Source: Parasphingorhabdus litoris DSM 22379
Lineage (GTDB): Bacteria; Pseudomonadota; Alphaproteobacteria; Sphingomonadales; Sphingomonadaceae
DNA: 64,000 bases
Assembly (NCBI RefSeq): GCF_020906275.1
Contig: NZ_CP086727.1
Coordinates: forward strand, 1,798,001-1,862,000
Direction of reading: 5' to 3'
The position numbers and the translations under genes were made by a program. Shown here one piece after another: positions 43,060-52,480 of the stretch. The stretch's first letter is position 1. Each line of letters opens with the position of its first letter. The notes under the pieces are model-generated. The model saw nothing but the letters and a program-made list of their open reading frames with translations. It was not told the DNA's origin and ran no database searches.

Positions 43060-43853
43060 TAAGCTTGAATCCTTGTAAGCAATTGCAAATCTCTCCACGC
43101 TTCCGCTTTGAATTCCGGTCTTTCGATCAAAATTCGCGGATGAAAAGTCGCTATTGCCTCTATTTTGGATGAACTATGGTTAACAAATTGTTTATTCTTG
43201 CGTGCAGTGAGCAAATTCTCGTTAAAAAACAAGCCAGATGGCGTGTCGCCAAATATTATGATGCGTTTTGGTCTGACTAATCCAATATGGTGCAACACGC
43301 GTTTTTTGAGTGCGTCATGATATTGGGGATCAATACGACCATCGAAGGAGCGTCCCAAAGAGATGGATGCTGAATAGGTTTTTTGCGAATCGCAGCCGAT
43401 GGCCTTGAGCATGTTGACTAACAAAGCGCCGCTTTTGTCCGAGAAGAGAGAATTTTGGAGCAAACCACTTTGTTCCGGCATTCCCACAATAGTCATAATT
43501 TCTGGTTCGATTACACCGTTCGGCAGGATATGATTTTGCGACCATTGTGCTTCCACCAGATTTTCTGGCGCGGACAACCACGCGAGAAATTCGTCATGTT
43601 CAGAAGGATAATTTTCACTGAAATTTGCTGTGCCGGTACTTTCCAAATTGGATTGCGGCTTGCTTTCCGTAGCGGCAATATTCTCTACTGGCTTTGGTTC
43701 TACGGGCCGGGTGACAGGAACCGTCTCTGTCAAAAGTGAGGCAGGTTCGTCATCATAATGCAGGTCAACACCCGCTAGGCTCCACCAGTCGCGAAGGCTT
43801 TCTATCTGCTCCAAAGGCGTGCTTTCAGAGGGTGCAGGCGTAGAAAAATTCAT
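43059..43853 (-). CDS. Degenerate uracil-DNA glycosylase-like protein
   Basis: The 264-aa protein has an N-terminal variable part (1-95) and a UDG-fold part. Its C-terminus TFHPRILIERPEFKAEAWRDL matches family 4 UDG (HPxxLL...K..aW.DL). The catalytic GEAPG motif is replaced by VGMPEQSG, GRPF by LFSDKSG, and the four cysteines of the [4Fe-4S] cluster are missing (only one Cys, in IGCDSQK). It is therefore probably not a normal glycosylase. The transglycosylase gene begins inside its stop codon, so the two products are coupled. Confidence 0.72.
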   Translation of the reverse strand: MNFSTPAPSESTPLEQIESLRDWWSLAGVDLHYDDEPASLLTETVPVTRPVEPKPVENIAATESKPQSNLESTGTANFSENYPSEHDEFLAWLSAPENLVEAQWSQNHILPNGVIEPEIMTIVGMPEQSGLLQNSLFSDKSGALLVNMLKAIGCDSQKTYSASISLGRSFDGRIDPQYHDALKKRVLHHIGLVRPKRIIIFGDTPSGLFFNENLLTARKNKQFVNHSSSKIEAIATFHPRILIERPEFKAEAWRDLQLLTRIQA

Positions 43854-43981
43854 ATATGTATAGAGTCATGAGTTGACGAGTTGGTCAATTGGCGGGCAAG
43901 CATGTTTCTGTCCAAAGGGTTGCCGTTTGCGGTAGGACGAATGTAAGCAAATAATATCGAGTTGAATACAGGAAAAATGCG

Positions 43982-45637
43982 ATGAGTGAACGAGAATCTA
44001 TGCCTTATGACGTGGTCATTGTTGGTGGGGGACCAGCAGGGCTAAGCGCGGCTATTCGGTTTAAACAAATGGCCGATGAAGCCGGCAAAGATCTCTCCGT
44101 CTGTATTTTGGAAAAAGGCTCTGAAATCGGCGCGCATATCCTGTCAGGGGCGGTTATTGATCCGAAGGCCTTGGACGAGTTGCTGCCCAACTGGCGTGAT
44201 GAGGATTGCCCGATGGCCGCGGTTCCCGTCACTGACAATCAACATTGGGTGCTGACAAAAAAGAAGAAATTTTCGATCCCGCACATCATGACACCGCCAT
44301 TCATGCACAATAAGGGAACATATACCGGTTCCTTGGGTAATTTGTGTCGCTGGTTAGGTGAACGTGCCGAAAATATGGGTGTCGAGATTTTTCCAGGCTT
44401 CGCGGCCGCCGAAATTCTTTATAATGAGGACGGCTCGGTTAAGGGCGTAGCGACCGGTGATATGGGTGTGGCGCGCGACGGCAGTCATAAACCCGATTAT
44501 CAGCCGGGACTTGAACTTCACGCAAAATATACTTTCTTTGCAGAGGGTGTGCGTGGACATCTCACAAAGATTCTCAAGAATAAATTTGCGTTGGATTCAG
44601 ATAGCGAACCGCAAATCTATGGGCTTGGTATCAAGGAACTATGGGATATTGATCCCGATAAACATGCTCCAGGACGCGTGATCCATAGTCAGGGGTGGCC
44701 GCTTGGCGAGGGATCCAACGGAGGCGGATTTCTCTACCACCAGGCTGACAATCAGGTAGCATTGGGTTTTGTGACCTGGCTCAACTATGAAAACCCTTAT
44801 CTATCGCCTTTTGAAGAGATGCAGCGATGGAAACAACATCCGGAAATTCGCAAGATTTTAGAAGGAGGAAAACGGGTTTCCTATGGCGCAAGGGCCATTA
44901 ATGACGGCGGTTTCCAATCGGTGCCAAAGCTGTTTTTCCCTGGCGGCGCGTTGATCGGTTGTTCTGCCGGTTTCGTGAATGTTCCGCGGATCAAGGGCAC
45001 GCATACGGCCATGAAAACCGGTATGATGGCAGCAGAGGCCGCTTTTGAGGCGATTGTTGCAGATCGGGCCAATGATGAATTGGCAGCATATGGCACCGCC
45101 TATGAAAATAGCTGGGTACGCGAAGAACTGCGTGTTGTCCGCAATGTTTTACCGGCTGCCGAAAAATATGGTGATTTTCTGGGATCAATCATTGCTGGCA
45201 TCAATATGTGGGCAGAGCATTTCAAAATCAAAATGCCGTTCACGATGAAACATCATCCGGATCATTCACGCCTGAAACGTGCAGAACACTGTACACCGAT
45301 AGAATATCCCAAACCGGACGGCGTTATCAGCTTTGATCGCCTCTCTTCGGTTTTCCTGTCCAATACCAATCATGAAGAAGATCAGCCCGTTCACCTGCAG
45401 TTGAAGGATGCATCCATGCCTGTGGATGTGAATTTGCCGGTATTTGCGGGCCCATCCCAAAGATATTGTCCTGCAGGGGTCTATGAATTTGTTGAGGACG
45501 ATGCGGGCAATCCGAAATTCCAGATTAACGCACAAAACTGCGTCCATTGTAAAACCTGCGACATCAAAGACCCGAACCAGAATATCAACTGGGTCGTGCC
45601 AGAAGGCGGTGGAGGTCCCAATTATCCGAATATGTAA
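43982..45637 (+). CDS. Electron transfer flavoprotein-ubiquinone oxidoreductase
   Basis: ETF-QO passes electrons from ETF to ubiquinone at the inner membrane. FAD binding is seen in VVIVGGGPAGLSAAIRFK near the N-terminus. The [4Fe-4S] ligands are in RYCPAGVYEF and QNCVHCKTCDIKDP at the C-terminus. IKGTHTAMKTGMMAAEA is a signature region. At 551 aa the length is normal. It is divergent from the UDG-like gene. No etfAB gene is in the window. Confidence 0.97.
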   Translation: MSERESMPYDVVIVGGGPAGLSAAIRFKQMADEAGKDLSVCILEKGSEIGAHILSGAVIDPKALDELLPNWRDEDCPMAAVPVTDNQHWVLTKKKKFSIPHIMTPPFMHNKGTYTGSLGNLCRWLGERAENMGVEIFPGFAAAEILYNEDGSVKGVATGDMGVARDGSHKPDYQPGLELHAKYTFFAEGVRGHLTKILKNKFALDSDSEPQIYGLGIKELWDIDPDKHAPGRVIHSQGWPLGEGSNGGGFLYHQADNQVALGFVTWLNYENPYLSPFEEMQRWKQHPEIRKILEGGKRVSYGARAINDGGFQSVPKLFFPGGALIGCSAGFVNVPRIKGTHTAMKTGMMAAEAAFEAIVADRANDELAAYGTAYENSWVREELRVVRNVLPAAEKYGDFLGSIIAGINMWAEHFKIKMPFTMKHHPDHSRLKRAEHCTPIEYPKPDGVISFDRLSSVFLSNTNHEEDQPVHLQLKDASMPVDVNLPVFAGPSQRYCPAGVYEFVEDDAGNPKFQINAQNCVHCKTCDIKDPNQNINWVVPEGGGGPNYPNM

Positions 45638-47294
45638 GATATCGGCTTTTGGCATCCTTGCCGTAGCCCTTGCTGGCAGTGCTGCGCATGCAAAACGCAG
45701 CAGTGGCGCGGAAGGACTAAACCAATATGTAGAAGCACGACTAGCGGAATCAGTTGATAATCCTGCGGTCGCCGCCGCCATCTATGCGGACTCGCTGAAA
45801 AGCCAACCTGATAACCTATTGCTGGCTGGCAAGGCCTATGTGAAGGCCATCGAAGCAGGCAAGTTCGATCTTGCTGTCAAGGCGGTTCGAAGCCTTGATC
45901 TGCGCGGTCAAGTTGAGCCGGAAATGCCGTTCCTGTTGTTTGCGGACGCCTTTGCCCGTAATGATTACAAGGCCGCAGCTACAGCATCTATTGAGTTGGA
46001 AGCTTTAGGCAATTTCGCTTTTCTTTCTCCATTTTTAGACGCCTGGATTGCACGTGCCACCGGTGAAAGCCCTTTAATTGGCCTGGCGGCAGCGGAGAAA
46101 GACAAAACCGCTGCTTATTACCATCTGGAACAATTTATCTTACAGGGTTTGGCTGGCGGGAATGATTTGGACATCATTCCGTTACTCGACAAAATAGTCG
46201 AAGCCAATGAAGCGCGCATGGGTCCCGTTCGTATTATCGCAGCAAGGCATTTTCTGGCCAGAAAAGACACAGCGAGGGCAGTTGCTCTTTTGAAGAACGA
46301 AAGAACGGGCCCGGAAGCAAAGATGTTGGAAGACATCCGGTCAGGAAACATCAAGAAACTGGCCCAAAAAGTTAATGCTGACATTGGATTGGCGTTCCTT
46401 TTCCAAAGGCTGTCCTCGGACTTGCGAATACAGAGAGCGGATTTTCTGGCCCTGATTGGTGCGCAGGCAGCGTTGAGAATATTGCCCAACAACGATTATG
46501 GGCATCTTGTGTTGGGTGAGGCCTTTAGCGAGAGTCAGAACGGCCGAGCTGCAAAATCAGAGTTTAAAAAAATATCCTATGACAGCGCCTTTTCTTTATT
46601 GGCAATCAGCAAGGAAATAGCCAGCTATGCGGAAGAAAATGACTATGATGGCGGCCAGGTCAGGTTAAATCAGATAATTGATCAAGATCCGGAAACGCCG
46701 CAATTACAGATATTGCTTGGCCAATTGTTGCAAATGAGCGGCGATCACAGATCCGCTGCCGATGCATTCAAACGCGCGATAAGCTTGGCCGAACGACGTG
46801 ATTTTTCCGATGCTGTTTTGGCCAATTATTGGCTGTCACTTGGCAGTGCACAGGAACAAGCTGGATTGTGGCCAGCTGGTTTAGAATCTTTGAAGAAAGC
46901 CAATATATTACAGCCCGATTCAGCGAGCATTTTGAACTATTTGGGCTACGCGCAATTGGAACGGCGGGAAAATACTGCATCGGCCATGGATGCTATTCGA
47001 AAAGCTTATAAGATGCGGTCATCATCTCCTGCGATTACGGACTCGCTAGGTTGGGCCTATTTTATTGTTGGAGAGCATGAAAAGGCGGTCAATTATCTTG
47101 AACGCGCACGTGCTGGAGAACCGCAAGATCCCACAATTAACGAGCATTTAGGCGACGCTTATTGGACCGTTGGCAGAAAATATGAAGCGCGATATGCGTG
47201 GAAATCAGCGAAGCTGTTCGCCGATGCTGAAGATATGCAGCGGTTAGCCGACAAGATCGATTTGGGGCTGCGTGCGGACCTTGTTTCTCCCTAA
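45609..47294 (+). CDS. Exported tetratricopeptide-repeat protein
   Basis: The frame overlaps the end of the ETF-QO gene. GTG at 45609 gives a signal peptide (ISAFGILAVALAGSAAHA), with AGAAGG just before, so this start is likely though not certain. The 561-aa product is made of helical repeats. TPR units are clearest in the C-terminal half: ANILQPDSASILNYLGYA, ITDSLGWAYFIVGEHEKA and INEHLGDAYWTVGRKYEA. It overlaps ispE by one base (TAATG). An envelope scaffold role is inferred. Confidence 0.85.
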   Translation: MEVPIIRICKISAFGILAVALAGSAAHAKRSSGAEGLNQYVEARLAESVDNPAVAAAIYADSLKSQPDNLLLAGKAYVKAIEAGKFDLAVKAVRSLDLRGQVEPEMPFLLFADAFARNDYKAAATASIELEALGNFAFLSPFLDAWIARATGESPLIGLAAAEKDKTAAYYHLEQFILQGLAGGNDLDIIPLLDKIVEANEARMGPVRIIAARHFLARKDTARAVALLKNERTGPEAKMLEDIRSGNIKKLAQKVNADIGLAFLFQRLSSDLRIQRADFLALIGAQAALRILPNNDYGHLVLGEAFSESQNGRAAKSEFKKISYDSAFSLLAISKEIASYAEENDYDGGQVRLNQIIDQDPETPQLQILLGQLLQMSGDHRSAADAFKRAISLAERRDFSDAVLANYWLSLGSAQEQAGLWPAGLESLKKANILQPDSASILNYLGYAQLERRENTASAMDAIRKAYKMRSSSPAITDSLGWAYFIVGEHEKAVNYLERARAGEPQDPTINEHLGDAYWTVGRKYEARYAWKSAKLFADAEDMQRLADKIDLGLRADLVSP

Positions 47295-48148
47295 TGGTAA
47301 CAGATTTTGAAACGCTTCGTGACAGTGAGATCGCGTGCGCAAAGATAAATCTTGCGTTGCACGTACGTCGCAGGCGGCCAGACGGCTTTCATGACATTGA
47401 GACGGTTTTCGCCTTTCTGGATTGCGGTGACATTTTATCTGTTGCTGAGGCAGATAGTATTTCGCTGTCCATAAACGGGCTGTTTTCCGATGGATTGAGT
47501 GATAGCAACAACCTGGTCTTGGATGCAGCGCACCTATTGGCCGATCATGCAAACGTGGCTGCAGGTGCACATATGCACTTGGAAAAGCGCTTGCCGGTGG
47601 CATCGGGCATAGGCGGTGGTTCAGCCGATGCAGCAGCGACGCTGCGATTGTTGAACCGATTTTGGGATGTTGGGCTTTCCTTAAAAGCGCTGGCAAGTCT
47701 TTCGGAACCTTTGGGCGCTGACATACCGGCATGCGTGATGAGCCAAACATGCCGAGGGGAGGGTATTGGACAGAATCTTTCTCCGATCGGAAAAGTTATG
47801 CTGAATGGTCACTATGTCCTGCTTGCTAATCCCTTGATTCCGATATCGACGGCTGATGTCTTTCGCGCCTGGGATGGAGTTGATCGGGGGGCTTTGGCTG
47901 GTGAAGATGCCATAGAGGCATCAATAGCCGGCCGAAATGATCTGCAGAAACCTGCGGAAACTATCGCGCCCGCAATCGGGGATGTGTTGATCCGATTGGA
48001 TGAAACGACACCGGTTCTGGCGAGGATGTCCGGATCAGGAGCGACTTGCTTCGGAATATATGAAACCAGGGAACTGGCGATCGCTGCACAGGCGCAGATC
48101 ACCAAAGAGTTACCTAAGATTTGGACCATGGTTGGAGAATTAAAGTGA
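47294..48148 (+). CDS. ispE: 4-diphosphocytidyl-2-C-methyl-D-erythritol kinase
   Basis: IspE is the fourth enzyme of the MEP isoprenoid pathway and a GHMP kinase. Signatures are CAKINLALHVRRRRPDGFHD near the N-terminus, the ATP-binding PVASGIGGGSADAAATLRLL, and C-terminal MSGSGATCFGIY. The 284-aa length is normal. The start overlaps the TPR gene stop by one base, and the stop overlaps the next gene by 4 bases. Confidence 0.95.
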   Translation: MVTDFETLRDSEIACAKINLALHVRRRRPDGFHDIETVFAFLDCGDILSVAEADSISLSINGLFSDGLSDSNNLVLDAAHLLADHANVAAGAHMHLEKRLPVASGIGGGSADAAATLRLLNRFWDVGLSLKALASLSEPLGADIPACVMSQTCRGEGIGQNLSPIGKVMLNGHYVLLANPLIPISTADVFRAWDGVDRGALAGEDAIEASIAGRNDLQKPAETIAPAIGDVLIRLDETTPVLARMSGSGATCFGIYETRELAIAAQAQITKELPKIWTMVGELK

Positions 48149-48870
48149 CCGAACCATATGAAATATTTGGAGTGCCGCAGGAACGCGGAGTTTTGATTGT
48201 CGTTGATCATGCCTCCAATCATGTCCCATCCGATATCGACCTGGGTATCGATCCCGCTCTTTTGGAAGAGCATATCGCTTATGATATCGGCGTCGCTAAT
48301 GTTGCGCGTTATATGTCTGAGAAAAGCGGTTATCTGAGTATTTTGGGAACCGTATCCCGCCTTGTCGTTGATCTGAATCGGTTTCCCGATGAGAGCGGGG
48401 TTATTCCAAAGCATAGCGATGGCGTGGCAATAACCGGCAACATCATTGATGAAACCGAAAGACGAGCACGGCTTGATCGGTTTTTTCATCCCTATCACGA
48501 CCGTGTTGCCGAGTTGATCCACGATCTCGATCCGGCGTTGATCTTGTTCCTGCACAGCTTCACACCCAAGCTACGCGCTGACGATGCAGAATCCAGGCCG
48601 TGGCAGGTTGGCGTTTTATACAATGAATATGAAAAGGCTTCGCAGCTAGCGATCCGGTTGCTTAAGGAGGAAAGTCTGGTTGTTGGTGACCAGGAGCCCT
48701 ATTCCGGAAAAGACCTGCATGCGACGATGAAACGTCAGGCCGAAGATATTGGAAAAGCCTATACGGAAATTGAAATCCGACAGGATATGGTTGCAGAAGA
48801 AACCGGACAGCGCCGTTTTGCTGAAATATTATTGCGAACATGCGATAAAATGCGAACAGGGCTTGCGTGA
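48145..48870 (+). CDS. N-formylglutamate amidohydrolase family protein
   Basis: This is a 241-aa protein starting at GTG 48145 (VTEPYEIFGV), which overlaps the ispE stop and has GGAG 8 bases before it. Family features are VLIVVDHASNHVPSDID, DLNRFPDES and LFLHSFTPKL. Such proteins hydrolyse N-formylglutamate or related amides; many are not linked to histidine degradation. No hut genes are nearby, so the substrate is unknown. Confidence 0.88.
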   Translation: MTEPYEIFGVPQERGVLIVVDHASNHVPSDIDLGIDPALLEEHIAYDIGVANVARYMSEKSGYLSILGTVSRLVVDLNRFPDESGVIPKHSDGVAITGNIIDETERRARLDRFFHPYHDRVAELIHDLDPALILFLHSFTPKLRADDAESRPWQVGVLYNEYEKASQLAIRLLKEESLVVGDQEPYSGKDLHATMKRQAEDIGKAYTEIEIRQDMVAEETGQRRFAEILLRTCDKMRTGLA

Positions 48871-48928
48871 CTACCGCTATTCTGGATAGACGAGCGGCGA
48901 TTAGAAATAGCCTGTTTAGGACCATTAA

Positions 48929-50650
48929 ATGACCCGTAAGTTCGACAAATCCAACCTGCCAAGCCGCCACGTCAGCGTTGGCCCAGAGCGCGCACCGCAG
49001 CGTAGCTATTATTACGCGATGGGCATGACGGAAGAGGATATTGCAAAGCCATTTGTTGGCATTGCATCTGCTGGCAACGACAGTGCGCCGTGCAACACCT
49101 TGCTGGATGCGCAAGCCGATATGGCGCGGGAAGGGGTTATTGAGGCTGGCGGAACCCCACGCCGGTTTAACACGATCACGGTGACAGACGGCATCGCCAT
49201 GGGGCATCAGGGAATGAAATCTTCTCTGGTATCACGCGAAGTTATCGCGGATTCGGTCGAAGTCAGCGTTCGTGGCCATTGTTACGATGCGGTCATTGGT
49301 TATGCAGGCTGTGACAAAAGCCTGCCAGGCATGATGATGGCGATGCTGCGCCTCAACGTGCCTTCAATCTTCGTATATGGCGGTTCAATACTGCCCGGTC
49401 GTTTCCATGATGAAGATGTTACAGTCGTCGACGTTTTTGAAGCGGTTGGACAACATAGCGCCGGCAACTGCCCGCTGCAGGAACTGATTGAACTCGAGAA
49501 GGTCGCATGTCCGGGGCATGGCGCATGCGGTGGTCAATTTACCGCGAATACCATGGCCTGTGTTGCCGAAGCGATCGGACTGTCACTGCCTAACAGCAAT
49601 ATGGCACCGGCGCCTTATGAAAGCCGCGATGATATGGCCGTTGCTGCCGGACGGCAGATTATGGACTTGATAGAGCTCAATTTACGTCCGCGCGATATCT
49701 GTACCCGTGATGCTTTTGTGAACGCGGCCCGTATTGTGGCGGCAACAGGCGGTTCCACAAATGCTGCGCTTCACCTTCCCGCGATGGCGAGCGAGGCAGG
49801 GATTGATTTTGATCTATTTGACGTTGCGGAAGCCTTTAAATCAACGCCTTACCTGGCTGACTTGAAACCTGGAGGCAAATATGTCGCACGGGACATGCAC
49901 AATGCTGGCGGTGTTTACATGCTGATGAAAACGATGATGGAGCATGACCTCCTTAATGTTGATTGCATCACCGTAACCGGAAAAACTCTGGGTGAAAATA
50001 TTGACGAGATTACATGGAATAGTGATCAGAAGGTCATTTATGATGTCAAAAATGCGATTACCGAGACCGGCGGTGTTGTTGGGCTGAAAGGTTCACTGGC
50101 CCCTGAAGGAGCCATTGTGAAGGTAGCAGGTATGGCGCGCCTTCAGTTCCGCGGTCCTGCGCAGATATTTGAATGTGAAGAAGATGCTTTTGCCGCAGTT
50201 GAAAAACGCGAAATTGTAGAAGGATCTGTAATCGTCATCCGCAATGAAGGCCCGAAAGGAGGGCCCGGCATGCGGGAAATGTTGGCCACAACAGCTGCGC
50301 TTTATGGTCAAGGCATGGGTGAAAAAGTCGCATTGATCACAGATGGCCGGTTCTCTGGAGCCACACGTGGTTTTTGTATCGGACATGTCGGACCTGAAGC
50401 AGCCGACGGCGGTCCGATTGGACTGGTCGAAAATGGTGATATGATCAACATCGACGCGGAAGCGGGCACGATTGACTTGGAAGTGGATGAAAAAACATTG
50501 GAAGAGCGCCGTGCACGTTTCAAACCGCATGGAAATGATTATGGGGCAGGGGCATTATGGCGCTATGCACAAAATGTCGGACCTGCCTATAAGGGTGCTG
50601 TAACGCATCCGGGAGCGAAAGCGGAAAAACATGTCTATGCGGATATTTAG
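48929..50650 (+). CDS. ilvD: Dihydroxy-acid dehydratase
   Basis: IlvD dehydrates dihydroxy acids in valine and isoleucine synthesis. The Fe-S ligands are Cys in [27 protein letters not shown] and [30 protein letters not shown] and [20 protein letters not shown] are family signatures near the C-terminus. The 573-aa length is normal. The last 20 bases overlap the lipoprotein gene. Confidence 0.97.
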   Translation: MTRKFDKSNLPSRHVSVGPERAPQRSYYYAMGMTEEDIAKPFVGIASAGNDSAPCNTLLDAQADMAREGVIEAGGTPRRFNTITVTDGIAMGHQGMKSSLVSREVIADSVEVSVRGHCYDAVIGYAGCDKSLPGMMMAMLRLNVPSIFVYGGSILPGRFHDEDVTVVDVFEAVGQHSAGNCPLQELIELEKVACPGHGACGGQFTANTMACVAEAIGLSLPNSNMAPAPYESRDDMAVAAGRQIMDLIELNLRPRDICTRDAFVNAARIVAATGGSTNAALHLPAMASEAGIDFDLFDVAEAFKSTPYLADLKPGGKYVARDMHNAGGVYMLMKTMMEHDLLNVDCITVTGKTLGENIDEITWNSDQKVIYDVKNAITETGGVVGLKGSLAPEGAIVKVAGMARLQFRGPAQIFECEEDAFAAVEKREIVEGSVIVIRNEGPKGGPGMREMLATTAALYGQGMGEKVALITDGRFSGATRGFCIGHVGPEAADGGPIGLVENGDMINIDAEAGTIDLEVDEKTLEERRARFKPHGNDYGAGALWRYAQNVGPAYKGAVTHPGAKAEKHVYADI

Positions 50651-51071
50651 CGCTTCTTTAGCTCTATTGCTTGTATCGGGGTGCGGTAAACCGGACAATG
50701 CGGTTCTGGCCGAGGCTGAGAAAGATGCAGCTGCCCAGGCGGCTAATGAGGGTTTGATAGAGTGCGCGATAAATGGGGATACCGACTTTTCAAAAGGATG
50801 CCAAAGCGAGCGCCTGGCCGGTGAAAATGGCGTGACGCTCATTGTACGGCACCCCGACGGTGGTTTTAGGCGATTCAACATTCTTACCGATGGTCGCGGA
50901 TTGGAAGCCGCTGATGGATCAGAGAGAGCCCAGGTTGAAATTGTCGAAGAGGACAAAATTCTGGTGAGCGTCGGGTCCGACAAATATCTGATGCCAGCAC
51001 GCATGAAATCACCCGCGACGGCCGATGCTGCCAACCCAACGGATGGATCAGCACCACAAGCCGGAAACTAA
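50631..51071 (+). CDS. Putative lipoprotein of unknown function
   Basis: This 146-aa protein has a short signal sequence ([15 protein letters not shown]), with a lipobox LVSGC giving Cys18 as the lipidated residue. It is acidic and has two more Cys (LIECAI, SKGCQSE). No domain is recognised. The first 20 bases lie inside the end of ilvD, in another frame; start 50631 or 50637 are both possible. It is followed closely by the NAD(P)HX repair gene. Confidence 0.78.
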   Translation: MSMRIFSASLALLLVSGCGKPDNAVLAEAEKDAAAQAANEGLIECAINGDTDFSKGCQSERLAGENGVTLIVRHPDGGFRRFNILTDGRGLEAADGSERAQVEIVEEDKILVSVGSDKYLMPARMKSPATADAANPTDGSAPQAGN

Positions 51072-51079
51072 CGGTCAGG

Positions 51080-52480
51080 ATGCTCAATAACGGGCATATC
51101 CTCACTGCTGCAGAAATGCAGGAAGCTGAGCAGCACCTCATCGCGAATGGATCATCGGTCATCGCGCTCATGGACCGGGCGGGATCGGGCGCCGCCGACT
51201 ATATCTGGCGAACAGCCCCTCACATACCGACACTGGTAATTTGCGGTCCCGGCAATAATGGGGGGGATGGCTATGTTATTGCTCAAGCTTTGTTGGAAAA
51301 AGGTGCGATTGTAAAAATTGTCGCGAGCGCAGAGCCCAGTACTGATGCCGCAAAAACTGCAAAATCCCTGTGGCAGGGGGTGATGCTGTCCTTAGAAGAA
51401 GCCGAACCCGAAATGCAGTTTGTTGATTGTTTGTTCGGGACCGGACTGACGCGTCCGGTTTCGGGAAACCTGTTGAAGCATTATCACCGATTATCCAATG
51501 GCGCTCAACGGCGGGTGGCGATCGATCTGCCGAGCGGTATTGAAACCGACACCGGATCACGACTGAATGAAGTGTCGAACTATGACCTGACCATTGCGCT
51601 CGGTGCGTATAAACCGGCCCATTATTTGAATCCGGCAGCGGCGCTTATGGGAGATCGCGTTGGCGTCGATATCGGTGTTCGTTCGGTTTCACAGACGAAA
51701 TTGCTGGCACGTCGAACAATTGCAGAGCCAGGCAAGACGGATCACAAATATAGCAGAGGATTAGTAGCGATAGTGGCTGGCCCGATGAAGGGAGCAGCAA
51801 AACTATCGGCACTGGCCGCCCAGAGGTCTGGCGCAGGCTATGTGAAGATATTTGCCGGATCTGACTTTGAATCGCCCAACCACAGCATCGTGACTGTACC
51901 TTGTGATGACGTGAAACAACTACGTGCAAAACTGGCCGACGAAAGAATTGGCGTCATCGTCATCGGCCCCGGATTAGGCCGTGATTCCAACGCTAAGCAG
52001 CTACTGGACGCGGTTCTCGAAATTGAAAAGCCGGTTGTTCTCGACGCAGATGCATTGATGCTATTGGGGGATGAGGTGCATCGCCTGCAAGGCCGATCTT
52101 CGCCTGTTGCAATGACGCCTCATAGCGGAGAATTTGCGGCTCTGTCCGGTGGAGGCGAAAGCTCCAAGATATATGCAAGCGTAAAACTGGCCGCACAAAG
52201 TGGCGCAGTCGTGGTCCATAAGGGCAGTGATACCGTGATAGCCAATCCCATGGGAGATGCAGTTGTGGCCCAACAAACGTCCAACTGGCTTTCGACTGCG
52301 GGAACGGGTGACATTTTGGCGGGTATGATTGCAGCGCGTTTCACAAATGAAAAAGATATGTTTTTGGCCGCTCAGCAAGGGCAATGGCTGCACAGTCGAG
52401 CCGCCAGTTTGGCGGGGCCGAGCTTCTCACCTGAGATACTGATTGATCATATCGCGAAAGCAATCCAAGAGTGCCTATGA
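51080..52480 (+). CDS. nnr: Bifunctional NAD(P)H-hydrate epimerase / dehydratase
   Basis: This 466-aa enzyme repairs hydrated NADH and NADPH. The N-terminal epimerase half (YjeF-N) has the motif VICGPGNNGGDGYVIAQ, and the C-terminal half (YjeF-C, ribokinase-like) has MTPHSGEFAAL and the catalytic GTGDILAGMIAARF. Full length implies both activities in one chain. The stop overlaps the start of the next gene by 4 bases. Confidence 0.95.
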   Translation: MLNNGHILTAAEMQEAEQHLIANGSSVIALMDRAGSGAADYIWRTAPHIPTLVICGPGNNGGDGYVIAQALLEKGAIVKIVASAEPSTDAAKTAKSLWQGVMLSLEEAEPEMQFVDCLFGTGLTRPVSGNLLKHYHRLSNGAQRRVAIDLPSGIETDTGSRLNEVSNYDLTIALGAYKPAHYLNPAAALMGDRVGVDIGVRSVSQTKLLARRTIAEPGKTDHKYSRGLVAIVAGPMKGAAKLSALAAQRSGAGYVKIFAGSDFESPNHSIVTVPCDDVKQLRAKLADERIGVIVIGPGLGRDSNAKQLLDAVLEIEKPVVLDADALMLLGDEVHRLQGRSSPVAMTPHSGEFAALSGGGESSKIYASVKLAAQSGAVVVHKGSDTVIANPMGDAVVAQQTSNWLSTAGTGDILAGMIAARFTNEKDMFLAAQQGQWLHSRAASLAGPSFSPEILIDHIAKAIQECL

